A stretch of 24,726 bases of DNA from Pseudomonas sp. PGPPP3 (lineage in GTDB: Bacteria > Pseudomonadota > Gammaproteobacteria > Pseudomonadales > Pseudomonadaceae): assembly GCA_002256055.1 (NCBI GenBank), contig NKIE01000005.1, forward strand, positions 1-24,726, given 5' to 3'. This document shows positions 16,898 to 24,540 of this stretch, piece after piece. The position numbers and the translations under genes were made by a program. The notes beneath the pieces are model-generated. The model was not told the origin of the DNA and did no database searches. It saw only the letters and a list, made by a program, of their open reading frames with translations. Every line of letters starts with the position of its first letter. Position 1 is the first letter of the stretch.

Positions 16898-18391
16898 ATG
16901 GCAGGGATTCTGGGAGTCGGTTCAGGCATCGATATCAGTAGCATCGTTAAGGCGTTGGTCGATGCCGAGCGAGCCCCTAAAACTGCGCAGCTTGATCGTC
17001 TCGAGAAAAAATCAACCTCGACACTATCTGCCGTTGGCACTCTGCGATCGTCGTTGAGCGAGTTTCAAACGAGTTTGACTGCGCTCAATAAGCCTTCTCT
17101 ATATTCCACTCGCACAGCGAGTCTGTCAGCGTCGGGCAATCTTTCTGTCGCAGCGTCTGAAACTGCGGCTAGCGGTAGCTATGCACTGCAGGTCAAGCAG
17201 TTGGCCGTTGGAAGTAAGATTGGACTGAGGTCTTTTGTCGAGCCGGTTCAGGTTCAAGGCGGACCTGCTGTGACGCCGGTTTCATTTACGGCAGGGAGCC
17301 TCACCCTTTATGCCGGTGATCCGCTAGATGCCAACAGCAAGAAGCTTGAGCTGAATATCGACTCGACTAATAACACGCAAGCCGGTATCCGCGATGCCAT
17401 TAACGCCAAGACCGCAACGAGTGGTTTTTCTGCCGGCTTGGTGACTGATGCGTCTGGAACTCGCCTGGTGATTAGCTCCTCGAATTCGGGCGATGGTAAA
17501 GATGTGCGGGTCATCAGTGCTGAAACAGCACCAGCCGCGGGCGGTAGTACATCACTAACAGCGCTTGAGTTCGCGGCTCCAAATGTGGCTGTTGCGCCAA
17601 GCTCTATCACTGGTGCAGCGGGTGTAATTACCCAGGCGAAGTCGGCAATTGTGTCGGTCGACGGCTTGCAGGTAACCCGTGAGAGCAACGTGATTGATGG
17701 TGTTGTTGATGGTGTTAAATTGACATTGACTTCCGCACAGTCACAAGCAGATATAGATGCGGGTAAAACGATCGCGCTGACCGTGGGGCAAGACAAGGCA
17801 GGCGTTAAAAGCAGTCTGCAAAAGTTCGTCGATGCCTATAACAAACTTTTCAATACCACTGCGCAATTGACCAGTGTTGTTCAGGTCGGCGAAGGGAAGG
17901 CACCTGTCACTGGGCCTTTGCTGGGCGATGCCACTGTTAGGGGGCTTCAGTCCGGTATTCGTTCAGAAATGTCGACCTTGCAGTCGGGCGAGGGCATTCG
18001 CGCCCTGGCGGATCTAGGGATTACTTCGCAAAAGGATGGCACGCTAAAACTTGATGCTACCAAGCTTGATGCAGCGCTTAATACCAATTTTGATAAGGTG
18101 GCTGGTTACCTTTCTGGTGATAAGGGGCTTATCGGCCGGCTTGGCTCTTTGGTTGAGGGCTATACCCGCAGTGCGGGTGTTCTTGATCAGCGGCAGAAAG
18201 GGTTGCAGTCGACCATCTCGGGTATTGATAAGCAGCGAACCGCGCTGGATTTGCGTATTGCTAAAGTTCAAGAGCGTTTGGTCAATCAGTACACGGCTAT
18301 GGACACATTGGTAGCCAGGCTGAAAAAGACCAGTGAAAATTTAACTAGCCAGTTGGCCAGCCTGCCTGGCTTGGTCAAAAAGAGTAATTGA
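16898..18391 (+). CDS. fliD: Flagellar filament cap protein FliD
   Basis: FliD (HAP2) forms the distal cap that folds incoming flagellin subunits; in Pseudomonas it can also act as an adhesin. The 497-residue protein starts [20 protein letters not shown], the conserved FliD_N sequence, and has a coiled N-terminal D1 segment. A hook-IN-like motif [16 protein letters not shown], followed by [16 protein letters not shown], lies near residues 165-210. The C-terminal FliD_C part includes [19 protein letters not shown] near 310-330 and a final coiled coil ([20 protein letters not shown], then [13 protein letters not shown]). ATG 16898 is chosen over the in-frame TTG 16868 because GAGGTG lies 4 nt before it and [13 protein letters not shown] is the family start. 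The stop overlaps the fliS start by one base (TGATG). Confidence 0.97.
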   Translation: MAGILGVGSGIDISSIVKALVDAERAPKTAQLDRLEKKSTSTLSAVGTLRSSLSEFQTSLTALNKPSLYSTRTASLSASGNLSVAASETAASGSYALQVKQLAVGSKIGLRSFVEPVQVQGGPAVTPVSFTAGSLTLYAGDPLDANSKKLELNIDSTNNTQAGIRDAINAKTATSGFSAGLVTDASGTRLVISSSNSGDGKDVRVISAETAPAAGGSTSLTALEFAAPNVAVAPSSITGAAGVITQAKSAIVSVDGLQVTRESNVIDGVVDGVKLTLTSAQSQADIDAGKTIALTVGQDKAGVKSSLQKFVDAYNKLFNTTAQLTSVVQVGEGKAPVTGPLLGDATVRGLQSGIRSEMSTLQSGEGIRALADLGITSQKDGTLKLDATKLDAALNTNFDKVAGYLSGDKGLIGRLGSLVEGYTRSAGVLDQRQKGLQSTISGIDKQRTALDLRIAKVQERLVNQYTAMDTLVARLKKTSENLTSQLASLPGLVKKSN

Positions 18392-18783
18392 TGAGCAAGT
18401 CACCTATCGATACCTACAAGCAAGTTAAAACAAGCCATGACGTATCGCCCTATCGCGCAGTGCAACTGCTCCTTGATGGCGCCATCGAGCGAGTTCTGTT
18501 AGCTCGGCAGGCTTTGAGTGAGGGGGATGTCGAGATACGCGGTATGGCAGTTGGAACTACTGTAACCATTCTAGGCGTGCTACAAGCCAGTCTTGATAAA
18601 GAGCAGGGCGGTGAGATCGCCGAGAATCTTGATGCGTTGTATGACTATATGACTCGACGTCTTGCTGGTGTTGCATTGGACAAAAATGCGAACAGTTTGG
18701 ATGAGGTTTTGGTTTTGTTAGAGCAAATCAAGACTGCCTGGGATGGTATTGCTCCTGACCCTGATCCTGCCTTAACTCGTTAA
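18391..18783 (+). CDS. fliS: Flagellin chaperone FliS (first copy)
   Basis: FliS binds the C-terminal helix of flagellin and keeps it unpolymerised until export. This 130-residue all-helical protein has the family N-terminal signature with Tyr ([20 protein letters not shown]), then [20 protein letters not shown] and the C-terminal [20 protein letters not shown] central [17 protein letters not shown] corresponds to the conserved LxxLYxYM core. The start is ATG 18391, overlapping the fliD stop in TGATG, so it is translationally coupled to fliD; a TTG three bases earlier is less likely. It lacks an independent promoter in this sequence, unlike the second copy. Confidence 0.92.
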   Translation: MSKSPIDTYKQVKTSHDVSPYRAVQLLLDGAIERVLLARQALSEGDVEIRGMAVGTTVTILGVLQASLDKEQGGEIAENLDALYDYMTRRLAGVALDKNANSLDEVLVLLEQIKTAWDGIAPDPDPALTR

Positions 18784-18800
18784 TACGTTTGAAAAAATGC

Positions 18801-18827
18801 TCAAGCTGAGCGCTGCTGTGCCGATAG
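18801..18827 (+). promoter_or_regulatory. Sigma-28 (FliA) promoter before the second fliS
   Basis: TCAAGCTG (18801-18808), an 11-nt spacer, and GCCGATAG (18820-18827) have the same layout as the fliC promoter; the -35 boxes differ at one base. The site lies in the 78-nt gap and would start transcription about 25-30 nt before the ATG at 18862. It would give the second fliS and fliT their own late-class expression. Confidence 0.8.
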
Positions 18828-18861
18828 ATAGAGTATCGAGTAAGCACTCAGTGGAGCATTT

Positions 18862-19260
18862 ATGAACGCAATGACAGCAATGCGCCAATATCAATCGGTT
18901 AATACCCAAGCTAAGGCCGTCGATGCCTCCCCTCATCGCTTGATCCAGATGCTGATGGAGGGGGGATTATCTCGTCTTGCCCAGGCGCGAGGCGCCATGG
19001 ATCGTGGCCAGGTTGCAATCAAGGGCGAGTTGATTGGTAAGGCCATCGCTATTATCGGCGGCTTGCGCGAGGGATTGGATCTGGATAAAGGCGGGGAGGT
19101 AGCAGCCAACCTTGACCGACTTTACGAGTACATGATCACACGTTTGTTTGAAGCTAATTTGCATAATACCGTTGTGCCATTGGACGAGGTTGCAGTCCTC
19201 TTGCGCAATGTCAAAAGTGGTTGGGATGCTATCGCCCTCCACGATGGTTCTGCTCTTTGA
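18862..19260 (+). CDS. FliS-family flagellin chaperone (second copy)
   Basis: A second FliS paralogue of 132 residues. It has MRQYQSVNTQAKAVDASPHR (conserved Tyr and the SPHRLIQMLMEG motif), then LIGKAIAIIGGLREGLDLDK, GGEVAANLDRLYEYMITRL and a C-terminal LDEVAVLLRNVKSGWDAI. It resembles canonical FliS from other bacteria more closely at SPHRLIQML than the first copy does. The two copies share the fold and core motif but differ over most positions, so they are not a recent duplication. ATG 18862 has GGAG 6-7 nt upstream. Tandem FliS-type genes are usual in Pseudomonas. It has a dedicated sigma-28 promoter, and fliT follows immediately. Confidence 0.9.
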   Translation: MNAMTAMRQYQSVNTQAKAVDASPHRLIQMLMEGGLSRLAQARGAMDRGQVAIKGELIGKAIAIIGGLREGLDLDKGGEVAANLDRLYEYMITRLFEANLHNTVVPLDEVAVLLRNVKSGWDAIALHDGSAL

Positions 19261-19271
19261 GGAGCGTTTTT

Positions 19272-19568
19272 ATGAGTCCTTCTGTGCAGCTTCTTGAGGC
19301 CACTGGTACCGCTTTGCGCGAAGCGCTGGTTGCTAAAGATTGGACTTCTATTGGTGATCTTGATCTGCAGTGTCGTCAGGCTGTCGACGAGGCTATGGTT
19401 GAGGCTGGTCGGGATGAGGCTGAATTGCGTCAGCGCATGCAGACCCTAGTTGACCTGTATCGTGAATTGGTACTCGTTTGTCAGGCTGAACAGCAGCGAC
19501 TGGCTGATGAACTGCGTCAACTGAACCACTCTCAGCAGGGTGCCAAGGTTTATCAGCTGTTTGGTTAA
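19272..19568 (+). CDS. fliT: FliT-like flagellar chaperone
   Basis: A small (98-residue), acidic, helical protein in the position of fliT (fleP in P. aeruginosa). It has no strong sequence motif beyond helical heptads (EAELRQRMQTLVDLYRELVL, then QAEQQRLADELRQL). FliT-type proteins chaperone the cap protein FliD and, in enterics, restrain the class-II activator; whether this one regulates anything is unknown. ATG 19272 is chosen because GGAG (19261-19264) lies 7 nt upstream; a longer in-frame reading from 19221 would overlap the second fliS and has no site. It probably shares the sigma-28 transcript of the second fliS. The name rests on position, size and helical character. Confidence 0.72.
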   Translation: MSPSVQLLEATGTALREALVAKDWTSIGDLDLQCRQAVDEAMVEAGRDEAELRQRMQTLVDLYRELVLVCQAEQQRLADELRQLNHSQQGAKVYQLFG

Positions 19569-19607
19569 GCGCTTTCAATTAAAGGGTTTGTCCTGTCTAT
19601 CTGTGTT

Positions 19608-19632
19608 GAGCCTGTATGGGCTCGTGTCTTTG
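19608..19632 (+). terminator. Weak terminator-like hairpin after fliT
   Basis: GAGCCT (19608-19613) pairs with GGGCTC (19618-19623) around loop GTAT, with one T-G wobble, followed by GTGTCTTTG. It lies in the 241-bp gap before fleQ. The T-run is poor. Confidence 0.4.
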
Positions 19633-19705
19633 CAGCGAGTTTTCGGCGCTGCCCCTCCTGTAATCGATGTATTGACAGTCTTGGCAAAATAATCACGCCA
19701 TAAAA

Positions 19706-19734
19706 TTGACTATGGTGTGGGTTTTGACTTTACT
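19706..19734 (+). promoter_or_regulatory. Candidate sigma-70 promoter of fleQ
   Basis: TTGACT (19706-19711), a 17-nt spacer, and TTTACT (19729-19734) give a plausible sigma-70 promoter about 70 nt before the fleQ ATG. fleQ is the top-tier gene in Pseudomonas and does not depend on flagellar sigma factors, so a housekeeping promoter is expected. A better -35 (TTGACA, 19672-19677) has no -10 at the right distance. Confidence 0.45.
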
Positions 19735-19809
19735 AGTGGCCAAGTACTGGCGCCAGTGAGCAAAATTCTCGCGCAGCCTCCCTCCAAACCGTCGAGTTAG
19801 AAAAACAAG

Positions 19810-21285
19810 ATGTGGCGTGAAACCAAGATTCTTCTGATTGACGACAATACCGAGCGCCGCCGCGATCTCGCGGTCATTCTCAGTTTTCTCGGCGAAGAGC
19901 ATCTCGTCTGCACCAGTCAAACCTGGCGCGAGGCTGTCGAGGGTTTGACCTCCAGCCGTGAAGTCCTGACTGTGCTGCTTGGCAATGTTGAGTCCAAGGG
20001 CGGTGCGTTTGAGTTGCTCAAGCAGTTGGCGGTGTGGGATGAGTTTCTGCCGCTGCTGTTGATCGATGAGCAGGTGCCTGTCGAATGGGCGGAGGAGGTG
20101 CGTCGGCGTGTGCTGGCCAGCCTGGAGATGCCGCCTAGCTACAACAAGTTGCTCGACTCTTTGCATCGTGCCCAGGTGTATCGCGAGATGTACGACCAGG
20201 CGCGTGAGCGCGGTCGGCAGCGCGAGACCAACCTGTTTCGCAGTCTGGTGGGCACCAGTCGCGCCATTGGTCAGGTTCGGCAAATGATGCAGCAGGTGGC
20301 CGATACCGAGGCTAGCGTGTTGATTCTTGGCGAGTCCGGCACTGGCAAAGAGGTTGTCGCGCGTAACCTGCACTATCACTCCAAGCGTCGCGAAGGGCCT
20401 TTTGTGCCGGTTAACTGCGGCGCCATTCCTGCGGAGTTGCTGGAAAGCGAATTGTTCGGCCATGAGAAAGGCGCGTTTACCGGGGCCATTACCAGCCGTG
20501 CAGGGCGCTTCGAGTTGGCCAATGGCGGCACCCTGTTTCTTGATGAGATCGGCGACATGCCGCTGCCGATGCAGGTCAAGCTGCTGCGGGTTCTGCAGGA
20601 GCGGACCTTCGAGCGGGTTGGCAGCAACAAGACCCAGAACGCCGACGTACGCATCATTGCCGCCACCCACAAGAATCTGGAGCAGATGATCGAGACGGGT
20701 AGCTTCCGTGAGGATCTGTTCTATCGCCTGAACGTCTTCCCCATCGAAATGGCGCCCCTGCGTGAGCGGGTCGAGGACATTCCGCTGCTGATGAATGAAT
20801 TGATCTCACGGATGGAGATCGAAAAACGCGGTTCGATTCGCTTCAACTCCGCCGCCATCATGTCGCTCTGTCAGCACGACTGGCCGGGCAACGTGCGTGA
20901 GCTGGCCAACCTGGTAGAGCGCATGGCGATCATGCATCCCTATGGCGTGATTGGGGTGATGGAGCTGCCGAAGAAGTTCCGTTATGTCGATGATGAAGAC
21001 GAGCAGATGGCCACTAGCTTGCGCGAGGAGTTGGAAGAACGCGCGGCGCTGAATGTCGGCTTGCCGGGTGTGCACAGCCCCGCCAGCTTGCCGGCGGAAG
21101 GCCTGGATCTGAAGGACTACCTGGGCAATCTCGAACAGGGCCTGATTCAACAGGCGCTGGATGAGGCCGGCGGTGTGGTTGCCCGCGCCGCTGAGCGTCT
21201 GCGCATTCGCCGCACCACCCTGGTGGAGAAGATGCGCAAGTACGGGATGAATCGTCGGGACGATGATGAACAGTCGGATGATTGA
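19810..21285 (+). CDS. fleQ: Flagellar master regulator FleQ (c-di-GMP-responsive enhancer-binding protein)
   Basis: FleQ is the class-I activator of flagellar genes with RpoN and a c-di-GMP-controlled switch between motility and biofilm genes. The 491 residues match P. aeruginosa FleQ closely in length and sequence. The N-terminal receiver-like (REC) domain (1-~125) keeps LLIDDN (8-13) but has [10 protein letters not shown] (56-65) where a phosphorylatable Asp would be. The AAA+ domain has Walker A GESGTGKE (174-181) and the sigma-54 contact loop GAFTGA (221-226). Walker B is in [13 protein letters not shown]. The c-di-GMP motif LFRS is at 142-145, and R185 plus the SKRREGP segment from 191 are present. 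The C-terminal Fis-type helix-turn-helix is [20 protein letters not shown] followed by KMRKYGM. No strong Shine-Dalgarno precedes ATG 19810; the family N-terminus MWRETK fixes the start. Confidence 0.97.
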   Translation: MWRETKILLIDDNTERRRDLAVILSFLGEEHLVCTSQTWREAVEGLTSSREVLTVLLGNVESKGGAFELLKQLAVWDEFLPLLLIDEQVPVEWAEEVRRRVLASLEMPPSYNKLLDSLHRAQVYREMYDQARERGRQRETNLFRSLVGTSRAIGQVRQMMQQVADTEASVLILGESGTGKEVVARNLHYHSKRREGPFVPVNCGAIPAELLESELFGHEKGAFTGAITSRAGRFELANGGTLFLDEIGDMPLPMQVKLLRVLQERTFERVGSNKTQNADVRIIAATHKNLEQMIETGSFREDLFYRLNVFPIEMAPLRERVEDIPLLMNELISRMEIEKRGSIRFNSAAIMSLCQHDWPGNVRELANLVERMAIMHPYGVIGVMELPKKFRYVDDEDEQMATSLREELEERAALNVGLPGVHSPASLPAEGLDLKDYLGNLEQGLIQQALDEAGGVVARAAERLRIRRTTLVEKMRKYGMNRRDDDEQSDD

Positions 21286-21336
21286 CGCGTCGTTTTAGAT
21301 TTTTCTTATGCTATTGATTTTAAACGATATTTTTTT

Positions 21337-21352
21337 AGGCACGGGTTTTGCT
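21337..21352 (+). promoter_or_regulatory. Sigma-54 promoter of fleSR
   Basis: AGGCACGGGTTTTGCT (21337-21352) has GG and GC separated by exactly 10 nt and matches the sigma-54 consensus at all but the first base. The predicted start is near 21363. fleSR is a FleQ/RpoN-dependent operon in Pseudomonas. Confidence 0.82.
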
Positions 21353-21369
21353 AATCCTCTTGTACTAGA

Positions 21370-21383
21370 CCGTCAAATGACGG
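21370..21383 (+). promoter_or_regulatory. Palindrome in the fleS leader, possible FleQ-type site
   Basis: CCGTCA-AA-TGACGG is a perfect 14-bp inverted repeat located about +8 to +21 of the predicted fleS transcript. Its GTCA/TGAC half-sites resemble those of the described FleQ box (GTCAATAAATTGAC), but the centre is 4 nt shorter. It may be a binding site or an RNA hairpin (6-bp stem, though a 2-nt loop is tight). Confidence 0.35.
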
Positions 21384-21404
21384 CTCGCCGTGCGAGAGAT
21401 GAGT

Positions 21405-22619
21405 ATGAACCCAGTCGTCCGCCCCCCCTCCGTCGCTGAATTGCCACTGCCGGTTGCTACTGACCCGGCCGTGCGCGCCGATCTGGAACAGACGTTTGCG
21501 CTGTTCAATCAGATGTCCACGCAGCTGAGCGAGTCCTACACCATGATGGAGGCGCGGGTCGCCGAGCTGAAAGGGCAGTTGGCTCTAGTCAGTGCCCAGC
21601 GCATGCAGGAGCTTGCCGAGAAGGAGCGCTTGGCCCATCGGCTGCAGAGCTTGCTGGACCTGTTGCCCGGTGGGGTGGTGGTGCTGGACGGGCAGGGCGT
21701 GGTGCGCGAAGCCAATCCAGCAGCTTGTGGTTTGTTGGGCAAGCCGCTGGCGGGCATGCTCTGGCGCCAGGTAATTGCTCGCAACTTCGCACCGCGCAAA
21801 GACGACGGCCATGAAATTTCCCTTAAGGATGGTCGGCGCCTGTCCCTGGCGACCCGTTCGCTGAGTGCTGAGCCGGGTCAACTGATTTTGCTCACCGACC
21901 TGACAGAAACCCGGCGCCTGCAAGACCAACTGTCTCGGCACGAGCGTTTGTCGGCACTGGGCCGAATGGTTGCCTCGTTGGCCCATCAAATTCGTACCCC
22001 CCTGTCCGCAGCGCTGTTGTATGCCAGTCATTTGACTGAGCAGGTGTTGCCGGTGGACCAGCAACAGCGTTTTGCCGGGCGCCTGAAAGAGCGCCTGCAT
22101 GAGTTGGAGCATCAGGTGCGCGACATGCTGGTGTTCGCCCGTGGCGATTTGCCCTTGCCGGATCGTCTGGCGCCAAAAACCTTCTTCGCGGCCTTGCGTG
22201 CCGCGGCCGAGCCTCATGTGCAGGGGCATGCGGTGCGTTGGCAGTGCGACAGTCATACAGGTGAGTTGCTGTGCAATCGCGACACCTTGGTCGGTGCCGT
22301 GCTCAACTTGGTCGAGAATGCGCTGCAGGCTGCAGGCCCGCAGGCGCGTCTAAAAGTGCATCTATACAGCCGTGGCCAGCAGCTGCGCCTGTGCATCAGT
22401 GATAACGGTGAAGGTATCGACAGTGCCACCTTGGAGCGCCTGGGCGAGCCGTTCTTTACCACCAAGACCACCGGCACAGGCCTTGGGGTTGCAGTGGTCA
22501 AGGCCGTTGCCCGTGCCCATCAAGGCGATTTGCTTCTGCGCTCGCGTCCGGGCCGTGGCACCTGCGCCATTCTCACTCTGCCGCTGATTGCTGCGGCCCA
22601 GCCGGTTATCCAGGAGTAA
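21405..22619 (+). CDS. fleS: Flagellar two-component sensor histidine kinase FleS
   Basis: FleS is a soluble sensor kinase that phosphorylates FleR to turn on class-III flagellar genes (hook and basal body completion). No membrane segment is seen, so it acts in the cytoplasm. The domains are a helical N-terminal part (~25-80, coiled-coil-like) and PAS (~82-170; LLPGGVVVLDGQGVVREANP). HisKA has RLSALGRMVASLAHQIRTPL with the phospho-acceptor His194. HATPase_c has NLVENALQAA, DNGEGI and GTGLGVAVVK. The start is uncertain among GTG 21390, ATG 21399 and ATG 21405. ATG 21405 is preferred because GAGAG lies 6 nt before it and the resulting 404 residues fit FleS length. The stop is 5 nt before fleR, and AGGAG near the end of fleS serves fleR. 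Confidence 0.93.
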   Translation: MNPVVRPPSVAELPLPVATDPAVRADLEQTFALFNQMSTQLSESYTMMEARVAELKGQLALVSAQRMQELAEKERLAHRLQSLLDLLPGGVVVLDGQGVVREANPAACGLLGKPLAGMLWRQVIARNFAPRKDDGHEISLKDGRRLSLATRSLSAEPGQLILLTDLTETRRLQDQLSRHERLSALGRMVASLAHQIRTPLSAALLYASHLTEQVLPVDQQQRFAGRLKERLHELEHQVRDMLVFARGDLPLPDRLAPKTFFAALRAAAEPHVQGHAVRWQCDSHTGELLCNRDTLVGAVLNLVENALQAAGPQARLKVHLYSRGQQLRLCISDNGEGIDSATLERLGEPFFTTKTTGTGLGVAVVKAVARAHQGDLLLRSRPGRGTCAILTLPLIAAAQPVIQE

Positions 22620-22624
22620 TTGTC

Positions 22625-24034
22625 ATGGTTGCCAAAGTGCTGTTGGTCGAGGATGACCGCGCCCTGCGTGAAGCGCTGGCCGATACCCTGCAGTTGGGTG
22701 GGCATGCCTATCGGGCGGTGGATTGCGCCGAGTCGGCCTTGCTGGCGCTGGCGCAGGAACCCTTTAGTCTGGTGGTCAGCGACGTCAATATGCCGGGCAT
22801 GGACGGCCATCAATTGCTGGCTCTGGTGCGTCAGCGCTACCCGCAATTGCCGGTGCTGCTGATGACTGCTTTTGGCGCGGTGGAGCGGGCGGTAGACGCC
22901 ATGCGTCAGGGGGCAGCGGATTACCTGGTTAAGCCCTTCGAGCCCAAGGCCCTGCTGGATCTGGTGGCTCGTCATGCTCTGGGTCATGCGTCGGTCTCCG
23001 ATGGTGAGGGGCCGGTAGCCAATGAGCCGGCCAGTCAGCAGCTGTTGGAGCTGGCGTCCCGTGTGGCGCAGAGCGATTCCACGGTGTTGATTTCTGGCGA
23101 GTCAGGTACCGGTAAGGAGGTGCTGGCGCGCTATATCCACCAGCAGTCGCCGCGGGCCAACAAGCCTTTTGTGGCGATCAACTGTGCGGCGATTCCCGAC
23201 AACATGCTGGAAGCCACTTTGTTCGGTCACGAGAAGGGTGCTTTCACCGGGGCGGTGGCGGCGCAGCCGGGCAAGTTTGAGCTGGCCGAAGGCGGTAGCA
23301 TTCTGCTCGACGAAATTTCCGAGATGCCCCTGGCGCTACAGGCCAAGTTGCTGCGAGTACTGCAGGAGCGCGAAGTAGAGCGGGTTGGTGCGCGCAAGCC
23401 AATCATTCTGGATATCCGGGTGATCGCCACCACCAACCGCGACCTCGCCGCCGAAGTGGCGGCTGGGCGCTTCCGTGAAGATCTTTACTATCGCTTGTCG
23501 GTATTCCCGCTGGCGTGGCGGCCTTTGCGCGAGCGCACTGCCGACATTCTGCCGCTGGCCGAGCGACTGTTGGGTAAGCACGTCAAAAAAATGAATCACG
23601 CACTGGTACGCTTCTCGCCCCAGGCGCAAGCGTGCCTGATCGCTCATCCGTGGCCGGGCAATGTGCGTGAGTTGGATAACGCCATTCAGCGTGCGCTGAT
23701 CCTGCAGCAAGGTGGTTTGGTCCAGCCGCAGGACCTGTGCCTTGGTACGCCCATTGGCCAGGCTATTGCGCCGCAGTCTTTGGCGCCGGTTTTGTTGGCG
23801 GTGCCGACGACGAGCCTGCCGTTGCCCGTTGAGTCTGTGGTCGTGGCCGGGGCCTTGGGTGATGACCTGCGCCGTCGTGAGTTCGAGCTGATCATCGACA
23901 CCCTGCGCGCCGAGCGTGGCCGCCGTAAAGAAGCGGCCGAGCGCCTGGGCATCAGTCCGCGCACCCTGCGTTACAAGCTGGCGCAGATGCGCGATGCCGG
24001 TATGGATGTGGAAGCCTTTCTGTTCGCCAGCTAG
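22625..24034 (+). CDS. fleR: Sigma-54-dependent response regulator FleR
   Basis: FleR is the NtrC-family partner of FleS that, with RpoN, activates the flg hook/basal-body operons. The 469-residue protein has a true receiver domain (1-~118) with acidic pocket VEDD (8-11), phospho-acceptor Asp53 in VVSDVNMPGMDG, Thr81 and Lys103. The AAA+ domain has Walker A GESGTGKE (158-165), GAFTGA (205-210), GGSILLDEISEMP as Walker B and FREDLYYRLSVFPL. The C-terminal Fis-like helix-turn-helix is RKEAAERLGISPRTLRYKLA. Unlike FleQ, it keeps the phosphorylation site. ATG 22625 has AGGAG (22612-22616) 8 nt upstream, inside the end of fleS. A stem-loop with a T-run follows the gene. Confidence 0.96.
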   Translation: MVAKVLLVEDDRALREALADTLQLGGHAYRAVDCAESALLALAQEPFSLVVSDVNMPGMDGHQLLALVRQRYPQLPVLLMTAFGAVERAVDAMRQGAADYLVKPFEPKALLDLVARHALGHASVSDGEGPVANEPASQQLLELASRVAQSDSTVLISGESGTGKEVLARYIHQQSPRANKPFVAINCAAIPDNMLEATLFGHEKGAFTGAVAAQPGKFELAEGGSILLDEISEMPLALQAKLLRVLQEREVERVGARKPIILDIRVIATTNRDLAAEVAAGRFREDLYYRLSVFPLAWRPLRERTADILPLAERLLGKHVKKMNHALVRFSPQAQACLIAHPWPGNVRELDNAIQRALILQQGGLVQPQDLCLGTPIGQAIAPQSLAPVLLAVPTTSLPLPVESVVVAGALGDDLRRREFELIIDTLRAERGRRKEAAERLGISPRTLRYKLAQMRDAGMDVEAFLFAS

Positions 24035-24058
24035 CGCATTCAGCTAGCGGACGCCGAG

Positions 24059-24089
24059 GCCCGGATGCGTTATGCGCCTCCGGGCTTTT
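24059..24089 (+). terminator. Intrinsic terminator of fleSR
   Basis: GCCCGGA (24059-24065) pairs with TCCGGGC (24079-24085). Inside it, GCG (24067-24069) pairs with CGC (24075-24077). TTTT (24086-24089) follows directly. It lies 24 nt after the fleR stop and before the fliE promoter. Confidence 0.8.
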
Positions 24090-24122
24090 GCATTTGCGGG
24101 GCGAATAAGTTTTTTGGCGCTC

Positions 24123-24138
24123 TGGCCCTCTTCTTGCA
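24123..24138 (+). promoter_or_regulatory. Sigma-54 promoter of the fliE operon
   Basis: TGGCCCTCTTCTTGCA (24123-24138) has GG and GC exactly 10 nt apart and the TTGC -12 element. The predicted start is near 24149, about 47 nt before the fliE ATG. fliE-J is a FleQ/RpoN class-II operon in Pseudomonas. Confidence 0.82.
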
Positions 24139-24154
24139 ATCACCTCCATATCGC

Positions 24155-24180
24155 GCCGCGAAGCGTCAAAAAAACGCGGC
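24155..24180 (+). promoter_or_regulatory. Inverted repeat with GTCA motif in the fliE leader
   Basis: GCCGCG (24155-24160) and CGCGGC (24175-24180) form a 6-bp stem around a 14-nt loop that contains GTCA and a run of A (24165-24174). FleQ is known to bind the leader of fliE in P. aeruginosa, so this may be that site. It is a weak match to the FleQ box, with only the left half-site good. Confidence 0.35.
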
Positions 24181-24195
24181 CAATGGAGGAAGGTC

Positions 24196-24525
24196 ATGAG
24201 CCAAGGTATCGAATTCAATCGCCTGATGTTGGAAATGCGCTCCATGCAAACGGAGGCGATGGCTCGTCCCAAACCTGCCGCCAGTGCGCAGGAAGTCGGT
24301 GCGCCGAGTTTCTCCGATATGCTCGGTCAGGCGGTCGGCAAGGTGAATGAAACCCAGAAGGCCTCCAACCAATTGGCCAATGCGTTCGAGGTGGGGCAGA
24401 GCGGGATTGACCTGACCGACGTGATGATCGCGTCGCAGAAAGCCAGCGTGTCTTTTCAGGCCATGACCCAGGTTCGCAACAAGCTGGTTCAGGCCTATCA
24501 AGACATCATGCAGATGCCGGTTTAA
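24196..24525 (+). CDS. fliE: Flagellar hook-basal body protein FliE
   Basis: FliE is the adaptor between the MS ring (FliF) and the proximal rod, and an early substrate of the flagellar export gate. The 109-residue protein is the family's usual size. It has a variable N-terminus ([20 protein letters not shown]), then [20 protein letters not shown] and the conserved C-terminal helices ([20 protein letters not shown], then [20 protein letters not shown], ending MPV). GGAGGAAGG (24185-24193) lies just before ATG 24196. It opens the fliEFGHIJ operon behind a sigma-54 promoter, with fliF 15 nt downstream. Confidence 0.97.
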   Translation: MSQGIEFNRLMLEMRSMQTEAMARPKPAASAQEVGAPSFSDMLGQAVGKVNETQKASNQLANAFEVGQSGIDLTDVMIASQKASVSFQAMTQVRNKLVQAYQDIMQMPV

Positions 24526-24540
24526 GAGTGAGATTGAATC

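Noticed and set aside
14753..18827. The two TCAAG/GCCGATA copies as a dispersed repeat element
   Set aside because: The similarity is limited to the -35 and -10 boxes at promoter spacing; flanks differ, so they are promoters and not a repeat family.
19672..19677. Consensus -35 TTGACA upstream of fleQ
   Set aside because: No -10 element occurs 16-18 nt downstream; the TAAAAT nearby is about 23 nt away. The pair at 19706-19734 fits better.
19693..20670. 325-codon minus-strand open frame across the fleQ start
   Set aside because: It is antisense to most of the fleQ AAA+ domain, which is clearly coding. Its protein is rich in Gln, His and Leu with no family motif, as expected for the opposite strand of a GC-biased gene.
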